Below are positions 56,701 through 64,000 of a DNA stretch of 64,000 bases, one piece after another. Positions within the stretch are counted from its first letter, which is position 1. Each line of letters opens with the position of its first letter. The notes beneath the pieces are model-generated. The model was not told the origin of the DNA, ran no database searches, and was given only the letters and a program-made list of their open reading frames with translations. A program made the position numbers and the translations under genes. Origin of the DNA: Brachionus plicatilis (taxonomy: Eukaryota; Rotifera; Eurotatoria; Ploima; Brachionidae); the NCBI GenBank assembly GCA_010279815.1, contig QEOQ01000508.1, positions 720,254 through 784,253 on the forward strand. The letters run 5' to 3'.

Positions 56701-59700
56701 AAAATTTATTAAAAAGTATTTCGGGATTTCTATCACACACATGCACACATAATTCATATCCACTTCCTTCTAGTTTTAGCTAAAATCCCTGATAAATAAA
56801 TCGATAATTTGTTTTCGATTAGAGCCCATCAAAAAAATAAAAATTTACCTTATTAATACGAACAATTTTAAAATAATTAGTCATTTCATTCAGAAAATTT
56901 ATTCAAAATTTTTAATTGTTTAATTTTTTAAAAGAAATAATAGGTGATTTAAATTTAGCATAGAGCGAAGAACGGATTTTCTTTAAGGCTAACAATTAAA
57001 AATATTTTATTATAAATTATTATAAAAAAGCCAAAATTATCAAAACTTAAACTAGTTTGCTCTCTCTAGGTAGTTCTGATACTGTTTAAAATTCTGAAAT
57101 GGCTGAACTCTTACAATTTAAAAATAATAATTCTTGTTCATTTATTTCGTATTTATTTTTTATAAACCAGTTTCTTGGCCTAAAATAATAAGCCTAAAGA
57201 CAACTTTTTATAGTGTTAGATAATGAATAAAACAGCACACGTTAGCAACAAACAAAACAGTGCTCGTTCGAGCTATTTTAAATTTGACTCGGTAGACCTT
57301 GAGCCCTCAAACTCTCCGCAGTTTTCCCAACTTCACCATACAATTTATTTGAATGGGTTAAAACCAAAACCAACTTGGTCTATTTATGGCTTTAATTTTT
57401 TTCTTTATTAGACACCAGGATGAGTTGATCGTGACTCCGTTTGCTCAAATTTTGGCAAGTTTGAAAACAGTCCGTCAAAACTTTGTACAAATAAACAGCT
57501 CTCGTTCAGAAAGGTAATGAGCCTAGTAAAGAATTTTTAAATAAAAATGTTTTTAATAGAATGAGCAAAATGCTTGCACTTCAAATACCTTTTAATCTAA
57601 ACGAGAATTTATCTGAAAATGGTAGTGAGTTTCTTAGTTATAATTTTTGAATTTTTATATTTTGCATTTATTTTCAGATGAGACAACGAAAATGATAAAT
57701 GAAACTCTCGAAGAAATGGACTGGTGTCTAATGCAATTAGAGCATATGCAATCATTCAGAACTATATCTGATCTTGCCACATCAAAAGTATTTTTTGACT
57801 TTTTTTTCTGGAAGATTTAGGACCGAACATTTGGAAAAAAAGCCAACTGAAAAAATAATTAAGAATATGATTCTGGTTAGCTTATTAGAATTGAATGTGT
57901 CTAGAATTTTTAAATATCTTCATAAAATAGAAACTAATAAATAGATTGCTTTAGTTTTTAGACTGCTAATATTGAAATTAGTTGAACTGATGTATTTAAA
58001 AATTGAGGCACTTCGGTCCATAACTAAGCCATTTTAAAGTTTTCATTTAAGTTTTATTTTTAAAATTGTATCAAGTTTTTTTGTTGAGCGGTTCTATAGA
58101 TAGTGAAGACTATGTTTTAGATTTTAAAAATAGAAATAAAAATTAGATTTTTTAAAGTGAGCTGGACCACCTTTTCACAAACCACAGTTGAAAATCTTTT
58201 GTGAATAAACAAATTACAAAATTTAAAAGCAACTCTTTAGATTCACCTAACTAGAGTAGTCACAGAAACAAAAAATAACTAAGACCTAAAATACCTGTTT
58301 ATTTTAAAATTAATATTTGCTTTAAGTTCCGTCAATTGTTAAATAAAGAACTTACGCAATATGCAGAAACTGATCAATTCAAACAATTTATTAGTCAAAA
58401 TTATTTTGGTAAGTAAACAAATAAATTATTTAGTTTTCTTTTAAAATTTTTTTTTCAATTTTTTTAAACTTTTAATTAACAAATAAGAAATTAAATAGGA
58501 AATTAAAAAAAAATGCTGCTCAGCTCTTGAACGGAATTTTCGATTAGAAAAAATAGAGTACATTAAGTTGAATGTTAAATAAATAAAATGTCTTTCAAAT
58601 TTGTATTCTTTTCTTAAAAAATCAGCATAAATTTTTTGCTAATAGATAACATACTTAGCTTGTTTTGAACAAATATTTAGTATACGAAATAAATTTCTTA
58701 TAAATCAAAAGCATTATAGCTCAAAGTAGGCCGATGTTTTACCACGCTTTCAAGATATCTTATCAAGTACTAAGAAAATAAAACAGGACATGGATAAAAT
58801 GTTCTTAAGGAATTTAGAATCTTCAAAATTCGATCAAAAATAAGAAAATATGTAAAATTTATAATGGGACCCGATGCCACATTTTTCAAAGCAAATAATC
58901 AATTAATATTTGAAGATAACAAAGAAGAAATTGAAAACAATGATGGATCAAGCCGGTGCCTGGGCTCTCAGAGAAGCGATAGTTTTATTAACTTGAAAAG
59001 AGATGACACAAATGCCAATGATCTATGCAACCAAAGTCGAATAAGCGAAAGGCTAAAATCAATTGACGAAACTAGTATCAAACCTAGTCAGAAAGTCAAC
59101 CGTGGTATTCTGTCCAAAACAGTTTCCCAAGCAATTTCCCAAACCCCCAGTGTAGGCCTCAATTTTAAACTTCAAGAAAAAAAAAATACTATACTTTCAA
59201 CCTTTAACTAGAAAGACGAGCATAAAAATGCTACCAATTCAAAACCGGAAACTTCAAATCTTTCTAATGATTCCAAAAAATTCGCTCAAAATTGTTCATT
59301 CACAATTCAAAAGCCTTCAGTTGTATCTACTGTTTGTCAAGTCGACTTGGCCAAAAAGCCGATTAGCAGTTTTATCAATGAATCTAAATCAACAATGAAC
59401 AGCATATTTTTGACTCGATCTTTGGAGTCACAGACTGCCAAGGTGAGCGAAATCAGTGAATCATATCCATTTGGTGTAAAAACTTCCAAGCCTGACGAAT
59501 TAGACAACTTAATGAAAGATTTAGATGTATGGGGCTTAAATCTATTTCTTATGGACGAATTGACCGAACACCGACCCCTTACTGCCGTAGCTTACGCCAT
59601 ATTCAAGGTATCAGTTCAATTTAAATTAACTTTTTCATTTTTTTTAATAATTTCTCTTTAAAGCAACGGGATTTAATCAATATTTTTCAAATTTGCCCAT

Positions 59701-60707
59701 CTACGCTACTTAATTATTTGAGCGAACTAGAAAATCATTACCAATCAGTTCCATATCACAATAAAATTCATGCTGCTGACGTAACTCAATCAATTCATGT
59801 TTTATTAAACAGCAAAGCTCTAGAAGTAAATAACTTATGGATTTTTTGATTGTTATTTTTTTAAATAAAAATTTTAAGTCTGTTTTTACTGATGCTGAAA
59901 TATTGGCAGCTATATTTTCGGCCGCAATCCATGATGTTGACCATCCTGGCCTGACAAATCAGTATTTGATCAACACTGCATCTGAGCTTGCTGTGATGTA
60001 CAATGACGACTCAGTTCTGGAAAATCATCATCTAGCCGTGGCATTCAAGCTTTTACAAAAAGATACACTAAACATATTTCACAATGTACCAAGAAATCAG
60101 CTTCGTTCAATAAGAAATATAGTAATAGACATGGTACGAGCTACTGATATGTCCAAGCATATGAGTCTTTTGGCCGAGTTGAAGACCATGGTGGAGACAA
60201 AAAAAGTTGCTGGTTCGGGCATAATTGAGTTAGATTCGTACCAAGATAGAATTCGAGTTCTTAAAAACATGCTTCATTGTGCTGATTTGAGCAATCCGAC
60301 AAAACCTTTGGAAATCTATCGCAATTGGACTGAACGAGTGATGAACGAGTTATTCATGCAAGGTGATCGAGAGTCATCTCAAGGACTAGAAATAAGTGCA
60401 ATGTGTGACCGGCACAAAGCCTGCATTGAAAAGACTCAAGTAAATTAATTTTCTTTTTGAATTAAATTGAAAATTTTTGAATTTTTTTGTTTTGTTCAAA
60501 AAGGTGGGTTTCATAGATTTTATTGTTCATCCGTTATGGGAATCTTGGTCAGATTTGGTTTATCCGGATGCTCAAGATATTCTTGACACACTTGAAAAAA
60601 ATAGAGAATGGTATTGCAGCCAAGCAGATAAAAAACAAACTGTAGATAAAAACAATAACGAAAAAGCTCAAATGTCTGGGTCCACATCCTCGGCTTTAAA
60701 AAAATAG
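53775..60707 (+). CDS. PDE4: PDE4-family cAMP phosphodiesterase, long form
   Basis: Eleven coding exons: 53775-54226, 54339-54782, 57412-57513, 57560-57621, 57678-57787, 58327-58408, 58892-59151, 59212-59607, 59664-59825, 59879-60439 and 60504-60707, giving 944 residues with agreeing phases. UCR1 contains the PKA site RRESFLYR (Ser271) and [22 protein letters not shown]2 contains [14 protein letters not shown]. The catalytic domain has the metal and proton-donor residues [10 protein letters not shown] (His668, His672), [10 protein letters not shown] (His708, Asp709), [10 protein letters not shown] (Asp826) and the purine-gripping Gln877 in EKTQVGFID. The enzyme hydrolyses cAMP; PKA phosphorylation in UCR1 would activate it. 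The N-terminal 260 residues are Ser/Asn/Lys-rich and unrecognised. The acceptor of exon 7 (58891) is the least certain junction. Confidence 0.95.
57223..57356 (+). CDS. PDE4: Alternative first exon of PDE4
   Basis: ATG at 57223 opens 44 codons beginning [20 protein letters not shown] and containing [19 protein letters not shown]. It ends at a donor GG|GTTAAA in the same phase as exon 2, and a 55 bp intron joins it to the UCR1 exon at 57412. Transcripts starting here would lack the first two exons and thus the RRESF PKA site, but would keep the second part of UCR1 and all of UCR2. Alternative promoters are a known feature of PDE4 genes. Confidence 0.6.
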
Positions 60708-61077
60708 GATAATTTTATATGTTGGGTACAGCTCAAGCAAATCTTTTTAATCAATTTATTGTTTTATTATTTTTTTGAGTACAAATTTATAATCGAGATG
60801 AATTTGTTCAAATATTTTTTCGATGAATATAATTTTATCAAAATATTAGAAAGATTTTTATTAATTATTTTTTTTATTTTAAATTAAATATAATTTTCTG
60901 TATTATTTTTTATCATTTTGATTCTTTTGATTTTTAATTTTAGTGAATTGCGAATAGAGTAATTAGTAAATTTTACTAAACATTCCACAAAAATACACAG
61001 TAATAAAAATAATTATAATGAAAATGAGATTAATTTTATAAATGATAATTGTGGACCATAAAGGCAGGATAAAAATA

Positions 61078-61375
61078 CAGAGTGGTCCCAAAAAAAAGTC
61101 TAAGTCTGGGCTTTTTTTTTTTTTAATTTGCTAGATCAGGCATCATATCAAATATACTCTTGGGTTGTCTAATGCAAATAGATTTGCCATATTCTAGGAT
61201 TTTCTTGTAAATTTACCATAAAAGTTTTCACAATTCTTCTTCAGTATTCAAAATTTTAAAGTCCGAACTTGGAATTTTTTTTTAAAAAAATAGTTGAAGT
61301 TTTTGACTCGGACTTTTGAAAAAAAAAGTCCGGACTTGGACTTGACTTGAGAGTTGTGACTTTTAAACAACTCTG
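61078..61375. mobile_element. Tc1/mariner-like MITE with AAGTC units
   Basis: Ends CAGAGTGGTCCCAAAAAAAA and, reverse-complemented, CAGAGTTGTTTAAAAGTCAC, flanked by TA on both sides (61076-61077, 61376-61377). The interior has many GTCCGGACTT, AAGTC and GACTT words near both ends and no coding frame. Confidence 0.65.
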
Positions 61376-61419
61376 TAAAAAAATAATAAAAATATGTCTC
61401 TTTCTATCATAGCCGATAA

Positions 61420-61560
61420 TGGGGAGGCGCTCATCTCCTTTTCCAGTAGGTTTTGAAGCAACGGCTCCGACCTGACACAGAGGTTACTGCATCGAGTTGA
61501 TCATCTGCACCGCTATTATTACCCAGTCGAAACCAGTCGAAAGTCAGGATAAGAGACCAT
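61420..61560. other. GC-richer island of unknown nature
   Basis: About 140 bp from GGGGAGGCGCTCATCTCC to CAGTCGAAAGTCAGG stands out from the AT-rich surroundings. It includes CGGCTCCGACCTGACAC and a direct repeat CCAGTCGAAA. No long open frame or tRNA/rRNA match that I can see; possibly a remnant of a retroelement end. Confidence 0.35.
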
Positions 61561-62378
61561 AAATATCTTTCACAAATGATCTACAGTGAAATCTTAGTAG
61601 AACGAAATGGTTAAGAGAAGATTTAAGCTAGTGATGCTTTCGAATGCTTTGTTTAAATGGAAATTGCAAGGTCTAAATTTTTTAATTAAATTTTATTATA
61701 AAAAAATATTTATAGTACATTAGACAATTTGAATTGAGTTTTTTTCTAAATAAAGTTCCCATTCATCTAAATTCTTTACAGCCGCAGAAAGTAATATTTA
61801 AATGTTATCTAGTTTCAGGTAATTTTTTTTAAAGTAATTTTGATTATTTTTGATTATCTAAAACCAATATTAGATTATTAAAATCATGTAAATGGATACT
61901 ATTTCTAAGTCCCTAACAATAAGAATCACTATTCTTAAAATTGATTAAAATTTTAAAATTTTATAATTAAGTGAGGATGTTTTAAGTATTCTTAAATAAA
62001 AAGACAGCATAATAATAAACTTTAGATTAATAAAATAAATAAAAGATTTTAGATTTTATTTTTAAATTAAATTTAAACATAAACTAGGCATGCGTTATTT
62101 TTAAAATATATCAAGAAAGTAATAACTTTATAAATTATTGAATTAGGAGGACTTTTCTTGGAAACTAGACCAAAAAACTTACAATTTAGACTTTGCTTTA
62201 TGTGGCCACGTGAAATGTGTTCTAATTACTTAGTTAAAAAAACAACAAAAAACACGATTTTTTCAATGGACCGAAAAGAATAGATCAAAAAGAAGATCAA
62301 AATAGAAAAATCTATGCAAATTAAATTTGAGTCATTATAAAGAAGATAATATAGCAACATTTTTTTGAAAGATTTGAT

Positions 62379-62608
62379 TAGTGTTGGGTACCGTGAGTGG
62401 CGGCCACTAGACCGCCAAAAGTTGATGTTGACTCTTTTGATGGCCGGGGGTGAAATTAAACCTTTAAAAAATTTTAAATGTGAAAATTTGATAGAAAAAA
62501 GAATTGAGTATTTAGTTTTAGAGAAAAAAGAATTTTTCGCGGCCATCAAAACGGCCAACATTAACTTTTGTCGGTCTAGTGGCCGCCACTCACGTTTACC
62601 CAACACTA
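62379..62608. mobile_element. hAT-like MITE (TAGTGTTGGG ends)
   Basis: Ends TAGTGTTGGGTACCGTGAGT and, reverse-complemented, TAGTGTTGGGTAAACGTGAG; terminal repeats of about 70 bp include GGCGGCCACTAGACCG. TAGTGTTGGG is a typical hAT terminus. Flanks GATTTGAT (62371-62378) and ATTTTGAT (62609-62616) match at six of eight bases, an aged 8 bp duplication. Non-coding, 230 bp. Confidence 0.75.
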
Positions 62609-64000
62609 ATTTTGATATTAAAAGTTTTTCGAAAAAGATGGATTGATGGCAGTTGAAACAATTTATAGAAAAAATATTAAATTCCACCTGTCCAAGATAC
62701 TGTACTTTAAAAATAAACTGAATTGATCATGCTAGTATTGGTTTCTTTTTAATATGCAGATGTGAGTCATTTTCATCAGGAACATAATATAGAATTTCAA
62801 TAGCTGATTTTGGGTAAAACTGATCAGTAAATTTAAATTTAAATTTTTTTATAAATTTATTTTTTGAAATTAAATGATAAAAATAATCTAAAAATTGAAT
62901 TCCTACAAATAAATATTCTGCAAAATGACTCAAAATGCCTAACCGCTTTTTTATATTTTCGAATTCTTATTTAGCCGTAATGCTTTTTGAATTACTTGTT
63001 TACTGCATATTAAATAATCCTCAATAAATCCTCATTTTTTTATCTTATGAAGCTGAAATTTTCATTAAATTAATAAAATATATAAGAAAAACAAATTAAA
63101 TGAAAATGATTGAACAGATTTTTATTTCTCAAATTTAATCTGTAAAATATTGATTAAATTAAAATAATTTTATGAGTTTATCTGTTTAAACATTAAATTT
63201 TGGAATAACATATTAAGAATTTTAAAGTTTTTTTACAAAAAATAACTTAATATTGTAAGACCATCTTTAAGCTTTTGATAACTATAAATTATTTTTAAAA
63301 TGATTAAGTTTTAAGAATTTTTAAATTCAATTGATATATAAAGTAAAAATTAACAAAAAACTAATTTGATCAAAATCGAGTTTTTTATCTTGATTATAAA
63401 ATATTAAAGAAAACATTTTATTGATTCGTTTATCTTAAAATTCAAATTCAATCATAGTCTTTTGAAGATAAAGTGAAAATTTTTATAAATGAAGTTGTAA
63501 AAAATTAAATAGTATTAAAGAATTAATTCTAAAAGCAAAAATTTTTGCTTTCATTTAATTCAAATTGTTTCACAATAATTAAAAAAAAACCTTAAAATTC
63601 GATTTAAAAATATTCCTTAAAAATTTTTTTCCTAATAATTTAATTTAAAATAGATTGTTATTCATTAGAAGTTTTAGTTGTAAATGTCAAATTTATTTAT
63701 TTGCAGCATAAATTTTTTCTATTTTTATTTATTTTTCATAAAAGAAATTTTTTCTTCTCTAATAAATAGTATTTCATTAAAATGTTTTTTCTTTATTGAT
63801 TTGGACTTAACAATGACAGAATATATTTACGTAGCAATTTAATATTAGTCTTCCTAAATTTGTCATATTTTTTAGAGTTTTATTTTAATCTAATTTATTA
63901 ATTTTAAAATTTCGTAAAAAAAATTCAATTCAATAGGCATAAATTATGATTGTTTATTAGATATTTTTTAAATAGAACCATTTCAAAGCTATGAATGCAT

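Larger units (their letters stand above)
60708..64000. other. 3' flank of PDE4 and right edge of window
   Basis: AT-rich DNA with two MITEs (61078-61375 and 62379-62608) and a GC-richer island (61420-61560), listed separately. From 62.7 kb to the end I see only AT-rich sequence with no supported exon; the minus-strand frames around 62226-62933 overlap the MITE or lack any recognisable domain. Confidence 0.4.

Noticed and set aside
58864..59211. Separate 115-residue gene ending at the TAG at 59209
   Set aside because: The stop coincides with a splice acceptor, a donor lies exactly 60 bp before it, and the frame continues into PDE4 catalytic sequence.
62226..62687. 153-codon minus-strand and 93-codon plus-strand frames
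   Set aside because: Both are made by the terminal inverted repeats of the hAT-like MITE and AT-rich flanks.

Overview
The window is AT-rich, intron-bearing eukaryotic DNA from a small animal. Its orthologues are metazoan (BRSK/SAD kinase, PDE4, alpha carbonic anhydrase, FBXO16-like, MFAP1, RPS16). Many introns are only 46-70 bp, with GT..AG ends, and the spaces between genes are packed with short inverted-repeat transposons. A monogonont rotifer such as Brachionus is my best guess, but that rests on composition and gene style, not on a marker. I worked out splice junctions by eye; for each multi-exon gene the phases close and the total coding length divides by three.

Layout, left to right. 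At 0-7 kb: a broken copy and an intact copy of a zinc-finger/coiled-coil/MATH gene, then MFAP1 (minus), a dead LINE tail and a 1.17 kb GC-rich palindromic transposon. At 7-22 kb: a membrane-anchored glycosyltransferase with a hidden first exon (plus), then on the minus strand RPS16 with two C/D snoRNA-like copies, a carbonic anhydrase (seven exons) and an F-box gene (three exons). A hAT-like foldback element with an 8 bp duplication lies between RPS16 and the carbonic anhydrase gene.

At 22-40 kb: a poorly structured upstream region leads into a 12-coding-exon BRSK kinase gene (plus). Its 5.2 kb first coding intron holds an intronless antisense serine protease gene and two palindromic transposons. 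Later introns and the 3' flank hold three copies of one hAT-like MITE family, and intron 11 holds an alternative last exon. At 40-54 kb is a 13.7 kb gene-poor stretch with MITEs and two orphan exon-like segments. At 54-61 kb is a complete long-form PDE4 gene (11 coding exons) plus an alternative first exon that would skip the PKA-site exon. The last 3 kb carries two more MITEs and an unexplained GC-richer island.

The genes do not form one pathway; this is an ordinary animal chromosome segment. BRSK (an LKB1-activated polarity kinase) and PDE4 (cAMP hydrolysis) are the regulatory genes. The most interesting signals are the snoRNA pair, the alternative exons in BRSK and PDE4, the nested protease and the density of TA- or 8 bp-flanked foldback elements. 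I found no evidence for a wholly new biochemical system.
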